DNA of 64,000 nucleotides from Aristolochia californica (Eukaryota; Streptophyta; Magnoliopsida; Piperales; Aristolochiaceae). The DNA is taken from NCBI GenBank assembly GCA_029961685.1, contig JARWKL010000015.1, positions 22,971,220-23,035,219 of the forward strand, read 5' to 3'. The translations under genes and the position numbers were made by a program. The notes under the pieces were generated by a model. It ran no database searches. It had not been told where the DNA came from and worked only from the letters and a program-made list of their open reading frames with translations. This document shows, piece by piece, positions 52,186 to 63,269 of this stretch. Within the stretch, counting starts at the first letter, position 1, and each line of letters begins with the position of its first letter.

Positions 52186-54023
52186 TTGATATTAGAGCGG
52201 TTTCTATGAGTTAGCTCGGCCAACTTATAGAGATAATGTGATCATTTTCTAATCTATCAACTCTAGCAGTTTAAGTTCGTATTCTATCTTTTTTCTTTTT
52301 TTCTTATCCTAGTACCCATTGTTTTCTTGGTGTTCTTACCTCCATACAGAACTTTTCATATTACAAATTATATATTTTCAAAAATATCTTTGAGTATACT
52401 TTCTAAATCAATTTTGTTTTTTGGCAATCTGAGTTTTCTACAAAAAGAAATCGATGTTTCAAGGAGCAACGGTTTGATTGCAAGAAAGGTTCGAGCAACA
52501 GTAAAAAGCTTCAATTATGTTATCGATAACGAGACTTTATATGGAGAATTATATATCAAAAGAAATATTTATAAGTATATTTTCTTACCTATCCATCCAA
52601 TTCTCAATCTTAGTTTTATAGAGGGAGATATCAATTTCGGAAGAGTCAATGGTCATGTAAGCCAAAGAAGAAAGAGTACTCAGATCAGCCAGATTAAAGA
52701 GTCTGAAATCAATCATATTTGTTTATCTCAAAATAAGTATATTTTATGGAAAAAATTTATAATTATATGAAATTCATCGAAGTATAGTTTCATAAGGAGA
52801 AAATTTTATGTCAATTTGATCTATATTTAAGGAGATATTCACATTGGAGTTGGCACGGGTCAAGCTACTGAACAAATAAAATCAAGAAGTCATAAAAGTT
52901 TCAAGAATGAAGGTTTTTTATGTCAAATTTAGTATCAATTTAAAGCTCTTTGAGTCTTTTTTTTTTTTTTTTGAGAAATAAACTGTTTGTGATTCAAATA
53001 TTGATATTCAAAGTACCAAAATGTCATTTATGTTAAGAATCTCTCCTTCCACATCCCCCCATTTTCTCTCCTATTATCTCTCCATGCATTGATGTAAATT
53101 GAGTTTCCTTTTCTCCTAAAATTTGAGTTTGTTTTAGCCAAATTTCTCTTTTAATTAGAGAGTTTTGATAAAACTTAATCACTTCATGATGTGCTCATTC
53201 AAGGTATGCATTATCTTGCTTCGATGTTATTTTCAAGTTTTACGTTTTTTTGTTACTTGGTTGTGTATCTTCCGCATAGTTAACACCAAAAATTGTGATC
53301 ACCCCCAAAAAATTATACTTGGTCAAATTTATTAAGTTCTACCATATTAGTGTCCCCTAGTTTTTTTTTAAAAAAAGTCACTTTGGAAGTATGAGTTTTG
53401 CATAGTCGCCTCCTTTCGGTTAAAAAATGTTTTCCTCTAGTATTCTTCAGTTTATCATCTAATGTTTTTATCATTTCAAAGCAATGCCTAGACCCACTAC
53501 CTAAAATAAGTATAAGAATGTGCCTAACATCCAACTTGAGTTAAGTCTTTTTATTATTCTCCCTAGATGCATTTTTCGTTTGAGCTACCCTTAGAAAGTG
53601 AGTATTCTCTTTATTGTGCCCTAAAGTTGGCATATTTTTCTGCCATTAAAATTGAGTAGAGTGTATTTTAGACTATGGCTATTTTGATTGGTGTATAGAG
53701 CTTTGTCGTATAACTAGGAGTAGTGTTTCTTCTCTCACCATTATGTTGTGTGAGTTGGGTCTCTTGGTAAAGAACAAAGATATCCCCAACTAGAGGGGAC
53801 AAGTAGAAGAAGAAGTACAAAAAAGTGGTAACCAACAATGTAAAATTCTACGTGTTGTGGTGATCAAGTTTTATATGGTTAGAATAACCAATTAATGGGG
53901 AAACAAGATGAAGCAAGATGAGAACAAAAAGAAGATGAATCAAATCAAAGCAATCAAAATTTCTTTTTCAAGCACACAAGATTATTTGCAAAATGAATTT
54001 ACAAACATCAGCTTGAGGGGGAG

Positions 54024-54341
54024 TGTTAAAAGACACCCACGTGTGTAGGGGTAGCATGGCTAGTAAATAAGAAGAACTTTCATAGAGATGACATAGAGTT
54101 GTAATTATGCAAGCTAGTGTCTATCCTCTTATATCCTTTTTCTTTTGAAGCATGTAGCCCTAAGGGCATTATATTCATTGTAAACACCTTCGCACAAAAC
54201 CTCAATGCATGGAGTAGAGCATTCAAGCCTCTTCCTTTTGGCTCAAATTCGTTCATACACCTCTCTATTTTTTTTTCTCTTTCTCATGGTTTCTTCTTTT
54301 TTCTCTCCCAAGAGTTAAAGTTTCTCTCTTTTCTCCTTTCC
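54024..54341 (+). repeat. 3' LTR of retrotransposon 1
   Basis: About 318 bp starting TGTTAAAAGACACC right after the polypurine tract. The end is set by comparison with the 5' LTR. Confidence 0.82.
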
Positions 54342-55332
54342 TTGAAATCTCTTGTATTTGTCATCACCAAGTTACATGAATACATAAAATTAAAAGTATG
54401 CCCCCTTATACTCTTAAAACACAATTTATGCGAAAATGAATTTTTTTAAGGATATTGATATAATTGAAGTGTAAGAGAGATACAAAAGGTATAACCTTAA
54501 TTTATAAGAACAATATGGTCATTAAATAGTAATTAGGATTAATCTTTCACCTCTCAAATTCATGGCCTAGCACTTCTCCTCTCTTCTTTTCTTTCTCTTT
54601 TCTTTCTCCTTCTCTCTTTTCCTTCTAGTTCTCTCTCTATCTAAATGTCTTCCTCTACTTTACTTCTCTCTTCTTCCCTCTCTTATTCCAACCCTCTTTA
54701 ACCTTTCTCTTTCAACTTCCTTGAAATTTAAGAAAAGATAGGGACCTTCCACAATTGGTTATTTTTAATTGGTATCAGAGCAATTTTTCTTTGAGACCTC
54801 TGTCTTGGTCGTAAGCCAAAGAGAAGATTAGTTCGGCTACACTATAGGTTCAATGATTTGTGAATTCATATCCCTCATAAGAAAGATATTTTATGTTGCA
54901 ATATTATACTTGAATGAAAGATATTTCAAGTCTAGTTTTGGAATACACAAGTTTCAATTCAATCTAATCTCTAAGTAAAGAGATACTTATCAGAGTCGAC
55001 TAACGTTTTGATATTTAATAAAGCAAATAAAACTACCATAAACAATTAAAGGTGAGAGATTTACGCATCAAAGTATATACCAAATTAAAAATCTTTCAGT
55101 CTCATTTTTGGATCAAAATGAATTTTAGTATTCTGAGGTATATTTAATGAGATATCACCATCAAAGTCATAAAGGTCAATCTTTTTTCTTCCTTGAGCTC
55201 ATTCGACCTAGGTCTCTTTTTTTCTTCCCCCATTACTTAAAATTTTTTAAATTATTTGTTCACAATATTCCACGTGTTTCATCTACAATTTCACCACAAC
55301 AACTTAATCAATTCCAAACATCACCCATATAC

Positions 55333-55340
55333 CCCATCAC
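55333..55340. repeat. Target-site duplication of the 1.8-kb hAT, left (CCCATCAC)
   Basis: Identical to 57135-57142, directly abutting the transposon terminus. Confidence 0.95.
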
Positions 55341-55691
55341 TAGGGGTTGCATCAAACCGAGCCAGTTTGCGAGTAGCTCAAGCTCGGCTCTGTTCCGGCT
55401 CGGTTCGGTTTGATTTATCTCAATCTTGAATCGAATTTGAGATTGAGATCAGGATTGTTTAAGTTAACGAGCCTAGCTCGAGCGAACCATGGTTCTATTC
55501 AAAAGCTCACGAGCCGGCTCATTACTTAACAACATTTTGTGGAATCAGGGATTTGACAGGAGAAACCTTCGGAGTTCGGGGAATGGATTCGGGGATTCAA
55601 GGCTTGAAAAAATCGGAAGATCGATGTTCTTCCTCTTCAATCTTTAATAAGCGATCAACGTGGATGAGAAGGATCTTCTGGTTGAAAGAAG

Positions 55692-56160
55692 ATGTCATCA
55701 TTCACCGAGCCCAAGAATATTATGTTGCCGAGAAATAAACATTCTAAAGGGACCAAGGAGACCGAAGGTAAAGCTGAACATAAAAAATGGAAGCTAGGAG
55801 AAGAAGAGAATTCTGACACTTCCAAGAAGAGAACCAGAGAGAGAGAGAGAGAGAGCTTATGAAAAAGTTGGTACACTTGACAGTGCTAATGTTTACTCTC
55901 ATACTGAGGCGAACCACAAGGAAGTTAACAGAGGTGGTCCAACCACCATTCTCATGACATTTGGCCAAGGTACCACTTTCCCTTCAAATGAAGATTTGAT
56001 TACAATATTTGACAAATTTGGAGAGCTTAATAAATTAGAGACAGAAGTGCTAGAAGATTTGGGTCGTGCTCGAGTGGTCTTCATGAGGAGCACCGACACG
56101 GAGAAAGCCTTCAATAGTTTGGACAAAATCAATGCTCTGAGGATTGTCTTTGTTAGTTAA
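55692..56160 (+). pseudogene. Captured fragment resembling a PWWP-domain protein C-terminus
   Basis: Frame 55692-55863 encodes a basic/acidic stretch (KGTKETEGKAEHKKWKLG, ENSDTSKKRTRERERE) and stops just after a GA repeat. In the next frame, 55855-56160, translation continues AYEKVGTLDSANVYSHTEA, then GGPTTILMTFGQGTTFPS, EDLITIFDKFGELN, ETEVLEDLGRARVVFMRS, DTEKAFNSLDKI. This follows the conserved C-terminal RRM-like segment of plant PWWP proteins (PTALxLxF..PSxxxLxxxFxxFGPL..ETEV..ARVVF..DAExAF). The PWWP domain itself is absent. The frame break lies in the GA microsatellite. Identification rests on remembered family pattern. It is enclosed by the hAT termini, which argues for capture. Confidence 0.6.
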
Positions 56161-56677
56161 CGATATATGTATCTGTTATAGTGTTAACCATTTGTTTGAG
56201 AATATGTGCATGTGAATGCCATCAGGCTAGAATATCATGGTTTCTTGTTTTTTTTCTTAATAGTGTATTGAGTTCTCTATCAATGCAGCATTGTACTCAT
56301 TTGGGTTACATGTGGACCTTTCTTTCCCAGTTTCTTGAGCCCCTGTGCTCTCTGTATTGTTTCTGTTTCTTTCAGTGACTCTCTAGTTTAATCGAGAAAA
56401 GAACTGTTATGAGGTTTTTGTTCTTTTAAGTTAATTTTTCTATAGTTTTTTAACTGCCTAAAACGTTGTTGAGTAGCATAAATAACAACAATTACTTTGT
56501 AATTGAAGGGTAAAAGATATATCTTATTTCTTTGTAAACTGTTAATTATTCTATAATTAATGCATATGTGGATCAAGAAACTTTAAGCTGTGAGGTTGGT
56601 TGAGTCTTAGTTTCTTATTTCTTTCCAATTCTAGGATTATTTGACATATTTGATACGGTGGGGCTAACTTTTACCCT

Positions 56678-56790
56678 TCAAACATCAACTGGAAATGTAT
56701 TTGCCATGATAAGGTCTTGTAGATCAACTCCACGTTTTGCTAAAGAGTCAACCATTGAATTTGCGCTACGCAATGTATGAACCTGTCGAC
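56678..56790 (-). mobile_element. LINE RNase H C-terminal tail inside the hAT
   Basis: The minus strand reads CRQVHTLRSANSMVDSLAKR then GVDLQDLIM and stops at 56678. SAN-x-x-[VA]DSLAKRGV is the conserved end of LINE RNase H domains. It lies antisense to the captured gene fragment. Confidence 0.75.
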
Positions 56791-57134
56791 AATTTCATCA
56801 TAGAAGTGAAGAAATATCCATGGAGGGATCTTACTAGAGCTGAACAATGATATGACCATAAAAAATACCTTCTATTACTAGGGAACTAGAGAAACTTTGA
56901 CAAAAATCCTTACTTTATGAAGACGGGTAAAAAGTTCCACCTTAGATGATATGTATTTTATGCAAAGTTTTAAATATAGGCTGGAACTCGAACTCAGTTA
57001 AATTCTTGGGCTCGAGCTTGATTACAATTTAGGCTCGAGGATGGGCTAGGCTCTAGCTCGAGTTTGATAAATTTAAATCAAGTCCAGCTCGAACATATGC
57101 AGCTTCGAGCTCGGTTCACTCGATGCCACCCCTA

Positions 57135-57142
57135 CCCATCAC
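57135..57142. repeat. Target-site duplication of the 1.8-kb hAT, right (CCCATCAC)
   Basis: Matches 55333-55340 exactly. The flanking Pro/Thr-rich retrotransposon sequence resumes on both sides. Confidence 0.95.
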
Positions 57143-58106
57143 TACCTACCTTAATACCAAAATAGCCCAAACCTTCCCCACACATCAAAACGCTTACTCC
57201 CACTTTCACTCTCAATTTGGCTCTCCTTTAAGCAAACCCCTGAATCCAATCATTCACTCTACATCTCAAAAACAACTCTCACTATTTTCCTCCTCACCTT
57301 AACCTATACAGATCACCAATGTTCTATCCACATAAAACTCAGCCAACTCCATCATATTCTCCATCCATCTCAGTTGCTCCCTCTTCCCCAAACTAATCCT
57401 CTTCACCAAACTACTCATCCAGTTACCCTTTCCCATGACAATCCCCATCCTATTTCTTCCATAAATTACACCGCACATTATGTCCCTATTTATAATTCAA
57501 CCCCAACTCGAATAACTTTTCAAAACCTAACCCTAACCCGTCCCAACAAGAAAATTCTCATTCATACCAACAACCACATCCCCACCCTCATGCACCACTT
57601 ATGTATCACCCTCTCATTCGGTACAACCACCCACCATTGTCGAAGACCAAAATGTTGTCATTCAAAAAGAAGTTTGGTTGCACCGGGATCTGCCCCCATA
57701 CTCAACAAACACCAACTCAACATATCACAAGAGAAAAAGCAAAACGAGCTTAACAAGAAGTATACAACTTGGGAGATTGAAGACAAGTTCTTACAATGTT
57801 TACTTAGTACCTCAACTTTGAGGGTAAGGTTGATCATCAAAGAGGGTGTCGTTTAATTTATTTCTAGAAAATCTAGGGGTTGTCACTTAGGACACATGAG
57901 GATGAATTCCATCTACAATTCCTCGACTTTCAACCTTGAGGACAATGTTGCTACAAGAGGGGAGGAATGATAGAGACTCAAAATTTACCCCCAAAATAAG
58001 AAGATAAAAAAAAAAAAAAAACAAAAAAAGGAGAAGAAGAAGAAGAAGAAAAGGAAAGAGAAATAGAAATGCCACTACAAAATAGTAAGTGGTGCCACCT
58101 CCAAGA

Positions 58107-58345
58107 AAGAAGGGGGCATGGGGCTTGAGGGTAAAAAGGGAAAATATCCAAGGTGCTTGGGGCATGAGGAAAAAAGGGAAAATATCCAAGAAGCATGTGG
58201 TATGAGGAAAAAAGGGAAAATATCCAAGGAGCATGGGGCATGAGGGCAAAAATGGAAATGCCTAAGGGACATGGAGAATGAGGGCAAAAAGGGAAAATGC
58301 CTAAGGCTTATGAGGCATGAGGGTACAAAGAGGAAAATACCCCAT
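58107..58345. repeat. Minisatellite, 38-39-bp unit, about 6 copies
   Basis: The unit GCATGGGGCATGAGG..AAAAAGGGAAAAT.TCCAAGG recurs with GGGAAAAT at 58138, 58176, 58214, about 58252, 58291 and 58331. It is located inside the candidate 3' LTR of retrotransposon 2 and has no counterpart in the 5' LTR-like stretch. Confidence 0.88.
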
Positions 58346-58659
58346 CTTCTTGATAAAGATAAGATCCTACAAAATTATATTTATTTTTAATTGATATAAT
58401 TTTTTAATTCCTATAATCTCTCCTTTGAGTTATGTAATCCTAATTGATTCTCCCCTCTCAAATTTGTGCCCTAACACCTCTCCTTTCTGTTTTTTTCTCT
58501 CCTCTTCTCTCTTTTCCTTCTTGCTCTCTCCCTCTCTTCTTCTACTTTACTTCTATTTTTGCCCCTTCTCTTTTATCCCAAACTTCTTAACATCTCTCTC
58601 TTCCAACTCTTGCTTGCACTTTTAAGAAAAACAAGACCTTCCCCAAGTGGGTTCTTATC

Positions 58660-59280
58660 TAATAGAGCTAGTAGATTAAAGTCAAAACTAGCTATCTCTG
58701 ATGCAAGAACCTTTAAACCAAGAAATATATGACGGCTAGATGCAAACCAAGAAAATTCTCCATGTAAACTACATAACTAGCCAATACAACTTTTAGAAAA
58801 GCATTGATGTAGCTAATCCCATGAGCAGCAATTTCATTTTCCATCATACTTGTGGAGGATAGAAATTTTTAAGAAAGCCTGTTCAGCATCTGAATGAATA
58901 GCAAACCATGGTGATTCTCAAAACATACAACAGATCAGAGAGAGTGTCTTCATTGTTAATCTATATTTAATTCGCTTCAACATAGCAATAAGTGCTGCTA
59001 TATACGATGAGATAAAAACAAGATTGCAAGTCACGGATCATACTGAGAACCTCCCTATGTCTATAAAAATCAGTAATTTTTCCTGTACACAGTGAGAATC
59101 TCGCAATACTTCACATTCATATTACCGGTAATGTGATTGAATGATCAGAAATGCGGAAAGCTCGAGAAAAAAAAGAATGTATTCTAACAGCAACAACGGA
59201 TGATCCTTTTCGAAAATTCCTCATAAAATAACCCACAAGAAAAAGGTCAAAATTTCAGGCCTGAGTTCCTGTTAACGCAT
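58660..59280. other. Non-coding, nothing recognised
   Basis: No supported frame or repeat; possible 3' flank of the pseudogene at 59281. Confidence 0.4.
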
Positions 59281-59718
59281 TCATTTGGACATGATTGCGG
59301 TCAAAACAATCACCATGACAAATATGACATGAAAAACAAAAACAAGATCCAGCAACGCGGCGGCCCGAAGCTTAGAGTCCTCGATATCACACTTTACCAG
59401 TGACAAGGTCCAGCAGCCGATGGCACCCGTCGGGGATGAAGGCCTTTACAGGGAGAGCCCCATTTGAAGGACCCACAAGCCCTGCAGGCAGATGGAGCCG
59501 GCGAGGGCAATCTCGGTGATGAACAGTCTGGGATTGAAGGCAAGCGCAAGGGACAGGAAAGCGGAGATGGCGGCAATGCGGGAGAAGAGGGAATCGCACT
59601 TGGCGTGTAGTTCTGATGTCTGGATGGATGAGACGGAGAGAGCCACGGTGGACTGAAGGGCGAATGAGGCGGAGAGGAGAGAGAATGAGAGGTCAGGCGG
59701 GAGGACAGGGGGACACAA
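59281..59718 (-). pseudogene. DUF716 (TMEM45-like) membrane protein fragment, frameshifted
   Basis: Three successive minus-strand frames join into one family-like protein. From 59718: PPDLSFSLLSASFALQST, LFSRIAAISAFLSLALAF, ALAGSICLQGLWVLQMGLSL then TAA (59446). In the next frame: AFIPDGCHRLLDLVTG then TGA (59387). In the third: CDIEDSKLRAAALLDLVFVF and a hydrophobic end to TGA at 59281. LQGLWxLQxGLSxY..GCH and CxxExSRLRA are remembered plant DUF716 features. Small deletions at LSL|AF and VTG|KCD would explain the shifts. The N-terminal half of the family is missing. It is most likely a decayed partial copy. Base composition is distinctly GC-richer than its surroundings. Confidence 0.5.
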
Positions 59719-60288
59719 TTTGCCATTAGCTCTCTTTCTATAGTCTTTATTAACGGTGCAACAAAGCTAGAAAAACCTGGTTTGTGTTCAAGAAATGTCA
59801 TGTATCTTATTTTCTAGTTCAATTGCTCGTTGTTAAGATGAAACAATAAAGCCTGTTGCAACTTTCTTTTACTCTCTTTTGAATTGTTGCTACAAAAGGA
59901 ATGCAAAAAACGTAGGAAGGTGAATACAAAACGCAGTAACAAGAAGAAACTTACAAACCATCCCAGGTTCCAGATACCATAACCAGACAGAAACTTAAAA
60001 GAGAGAGAGAGAGAGACCAAATAGGAAATGGCAAAAAAGCAGTGAATAGAATCAAGCCTCAATTCCCTACGACACTTTCAATGAAGAAAATAAATTTGTA
60101 AAAGATGAACTAAAAAATGGTCATAATACAGTTTTATTGGCAGATAGAGAGAGCGTTCAACTTTACACATTTGTTTGCCATCAGCTGCCAAATCATAGAT
60201 GGATACACGGGAGAATTTACATCGGCAACCAGGTTTTATAGAAGAATGCAATTACCTGCTGTCACCTACTTGATCTTTTAATTTTGAA
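59719..60288. other. Intergenic, includes WDR26-like 3' UTR
   Basis: No gene recognised. A short (GA)n lies at 60,001-60,015. The part next to 60288 should be 3' UTR of the minus-strand WD40 gene. Confidence 0.45.
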
Positions 60289-62630
60289 TCATAAGGTACT
60301 GCCGTTGCAATGGTGAGCCACCCCGTTGCTGTAAGCTTCCTTCCTTTTCAGGCTTGGCCTATTCAATCCCCAGATACGAATCGTGCGATCATCACTGGCT
60401 GACGCCAACATATGTGGGTTTGCTGGGTTCCAACTGACACAATTAACAGCACCAGAGTGCCCAGGCAACACCTCTAACTGCTCTCCCGTAGCTCTATGCC
60501 AAATATAAACCTACAAATAACGAGTCCCTCCTGTAACTTGGCAAAGCTAATAACAAGAAAGAAGAAACAAAAGGTAGCTCAATGTTCAGTCTTACAAACT
60601 ACAGTTTTATACGGACTTTTTAGCACAGAGAAATTGTACGGGTGAAAAGGAGGTAAAGAGAAAAGCAATCCATACTAAAGAGGGATTAAAGACTCCAAAC
60701 GGCTCTAACAGCTCTCCCGTGCCTCTCGCTTCAACGTCCAAACAAAGGCATCATTGGCAAAGAGCACTGTGGTACCTCAAGCACCAGGATCCAGACAAAG
60801 GCAGAGTAGTTTCGTGTGCCTGATCCACAGTGTTGCCATGTTTTTTCACACCACACACAAACAAAGGAATTATGGACAACACCTCTAAACCTGTGCCAGC
60901 CTTTTGCTATTAGCGATAAGGACTCTCTTTCAACAGCCAAAAACCTAACCCTAAACCCTGGGCAATTAAAAGCTTTTGGAACTCCACTCTTTCAACAGCT
61001 CCAACATACTTAAGAGGAAAGTGAATCACTTGACTAAGATTGCACATCATCAAACAGCATATTTTCAAATGTCTTTAGCCTAAGCATCAGTCATGGACTC
61101 TGAAATATACTTACAAGACACTTCAATTAGTAATAAGGACAATCTATTACCATCCATTATCATGATACATGAGATGCAAAAACCTTACAAGAAATTATCT
61201 TTCAACAGTTGAAGATGCATTTGCTTTTATAACAAATGATGATTCACACTGAAGTCTTGAGTACTACAATCAGAGAAAAAGTGTGTGCAACCACATCAGA
61301 CTGAGAGCTACCCAAACTTGAAAAAGAGGTAGAGATACTGCCTACAAACTTGGTGGGTTGGTGTACAAGAGAGGGAAAATCCCCATCTTTGTTAGCTAGA
61401 AATATGGCTTCTTAGTTCGGGTTAGAGTTGATCCAAGACCCTGATCCATGTTGGGTAGAACCAAAAGCACAGTATTGATGGAAGTTAAGATTTTAGAAGA
61501 CAACGAATCCAATCCCAACATAGAAATGCTTACTCATAATAAAGGAAAGCTCATCAAATGCACCTCCATAAAGGTGGACTCTATAGAAAGACAATAGTTT
61601 TCTCGGGTACCCAAAAGAGCAAGACAATAGAAAGTTCTCTATTATAAGGTTTTAAATGACAAACAAATAGAAATTTTCTGTTTCTCTATCGAAGAAAGAT
61701 GAGAAAGTGACAAGGAAATTGAGCAAAAGCCTAATTTTGCTTTGAATGCAAATTTAACGTATAATGTAAATATCTTTGTTACTAAATCAGTCACCACCTA
61801 ATCTCATATACAAACTTATTATAGAGCCAGAAAGAATAACATATCATTCAGATTTTCAAGGACTCTATAGTGTTGGAGTTTGACATGAGCCAGAAAAATG
61901 ATGCAATATTTTCTATGAGTTAGTTAGAATATGCAATAAAAATTAAAGCCATCAATAAAGCACCATATATTGATGATATATAGGCATAAAAACCACATAC
62001 CTGTGAATCCTCACTTCCACTGGCAATGAAAGCTTGCTTAAACCCACCAAAACAAGACCTTATTACAAATCGGGTCCTTTTATGACCTTTGTACTTGGCA
62101 ACAAGTTTCAATTCCCCAACTATGCTCCACAAATGAATCTCTTGATTTATAAGATTTACCAACAAATATTTATCATCTCTTGACAGGGAAAATGAAGTTA
62201 TTGTCTGCTCTTCCTCAATCAATCTCTCCTGCTTTGCTTCCCTCTCGAGTAACAGAATTCCATTTTCCATACACATTGTAATTATCTGACGACCATCAGA
62301 TGTAACAGCCATGTCTGAGATCTTAAGGGTCCTGTGCCCTTTCCATGTTTCCACCTCTTTTCCATCCAAGTCCCACATGCAGATACTCCTATCTGTCAAG
62401 CCAGACAGTACCCTTTTTCCATCGGGCAGCCATCCACAAGATATTAGGCCAAGCCCAGATTTCTCATAAACATGGAGGCATGCACCAGAGATGGCATCCC
62501 AGCGGCGAACAGACTCCTCCATCCCACATGTAAGAATCTGACGGTCATCAGGGCTCCATGCTACAGTCAATATAGGCTTCTGATGACCAGCAAGGGTGTG
62601 CCTTTCTACTACTGTGCCATCCTCATTAAC
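60289..62630 (-). CDS. WDR26-like WD40 protein, last two coding exons (partial)
   Basis: Exons 62630-62001 and 60510-60289, GT-AG, phase 0, encode the C-terminal 283 residues. The first starts [20 protein letters not shown], with WD repeats [87 protein letters not shown] and [17 protein letters not shown]. The last exon has [37 protein letters not shown] and the end [10 protein letters not shown]. Order and wording match Arabidopsis At5g08560 (WDR26 homologue), a CTLH/GID E3 ligase scaffold subunit by family knowledge. The N-terminal LisH-CTLH part lies beyond 64000. The upstream intron contains a Copia fragment. Confidence 0.93.
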
Positions 62631-63269
62631 CTACAACATCAAAACGCACAATTAGTTTCGCTTGGATTAGTTTCATATTTTCATAGAAGCACAAGCATTT
62701 GGGTCGTTTTGCAAATGAAAAGAATAGTGAAATGGTAAGTATAAAGTAAAAAAGTCAATATTAAGAACAAGTAGGGAAATAAAGTTACTGGACATGCAGC
62801 AGCAGCATCATAATTTCTTGACATGTTCATCTGAAATGCAAATGTTTTTTTATTTCAGAATCTGCTATATCTTTCATAAACTAATGCATACAGAGCATGA
62901 CCAAAAATCAAGAAAGAAAAAAAGAATGCCAAACATATAACTAAGGGAAGGGACTACCAATGTTGTGGGATCCCAGTAACAATTGCTGGTTGAACTTTTG
63001 ATTGAGTATGTTGGAATTTTCTGCATGATCTCCTTAGCAAGATAGGTTTAGGGCCGAGATGGCAGTTCTGGGTTAAAGTAGTAATCTCGTTTGCTTCCTA
63101 GGTGGTCCTCATCACTTGATTTCTATTTGGAATCTAGCAAGGCTCTTGCTGCTCCTGTCTAACATTATCGTGAGAATCATTCCTCTCTTTTCTACTAGGC
63201 AAGGCAGTCTGGCTGGTTGAGCCTTACTTCCACTAAGCCCAACCTGTCACAAAAATTTACAAATTCACA
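62631..63269 (-). other. Intron of the WDR26-like gene, with Copia flank
   Basis: The acceptor TGTTGTAG at 62631 opens a long intron upstream of the exon. The part from about 62,950 to 63,270 is probably 3' non-coding or LTR sequence of the Copia element, but no LTR border is clear. Confidence 0.5.

Larger units (their letters stand above)
51871..54341 (+). mobile_element. Short LTR retrotransposon 1 (no coding capacity)
   Basis: LTRs at 51871-52185 and 54024-54341 are clearly homologous (TGTTAAAA.ACACCCAC.TGTGTA.GGGT, GCATGTAGCCCTAAGG, GTAGAGCATTCAAGCCTCTTCC). A primer-binding site TTGATATTAGAGC (52186-52198), close to TTGGTATCAGAGC for initiator Met-tRNA, follows the 5' LTR. A polypurine tract GAGGGGGAG (54015-54023) precedes the 3' LTR. 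The 1.8-kb interior has no gag-pol similarity I can see, so it is non-autonomous or heavily deleted. The LTRs differ at many positions, so it is old. A target duplication could not be confirmed. Confidence 0.88.
55341..57134 (-). mobile_element. Non-autonomous hAT carrying a host gene fragment (1,794 bp)
   Basis: It begins TAGGGGTTGCATCAAACCG, the reverse complement of the big element's right end, and ends CACTCGATGCCACCCCTA, the reverse complement of its left end, so it lies in reverse orientation. A perfect 8-bp duplication CCCATCAC flanks it. Both subterminal zones carry the CGAGCTCG-type motifs. Instead of a transposase it holds a PWWP-protein-like fragment (55692-56160, plus strand) and a LINE RNase H tail (56678-56790, minus strand). 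It is therefore a Pack-type hAT mobilised in trans, presumably by transposase from a relative of the 11063-16742 element. Confidence 0.9.
54480..58650 (+). mobile_element. LTR retrotransposon 2, degraded, interrupted by hAT
   Basis: An LTR-like CT-rich stretch (about 54,520-54,768) is followed by a perfect-looking primer site TTGGTATCAGAGC (54769-54781). A homologous stretch lies at about 58,430-58,650 (CACCTCTCAAATT.., CTTTTCCTTCT.G.TCTCTC, AAGACCTTCC), preceded by a polypurine-like AAGAGGGGAGGAA (about 57,956-57,968) and a candidate LTR start TGATAGAGACTC (57969). Between them is a Pro/Thr-rich gag-like frame (about 55,260-55,340 and 57,143-57,700). A terminal pol-like phrase STFNLEDNVATRGEE, typical of Ty3-type elements, lies at about 57,927-57,970. 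Most of pol is missing. The 5' LTR lacks the first part of the 3' LTR. Confidence 0.65.

Noticed and set aside
51866..54346. GGAAT / GAAAT as a 5-bp target duplication of retrotransposon 1
   Set aside because: Only four of five bases agree, and it requires an arbitrary LTR end.
57374..57856. 160-codon frame rich in Pro, Thr and His
   Set aside because: Lies inside retrotransposon 2 and resembles an off-frame reading of a degraded gag region; not a host gene.
57887..58287. Three overlapping minus-strand frames with repeated HAPWIFSLF-type words
   Set aside because: Translations of the 38-39-bp minisatellite in different frames.
59394..59801. 135-codon Ser/Pro-rich frame
   Set aside because: Off-frame shadow of the DUF716-like pseudogene.
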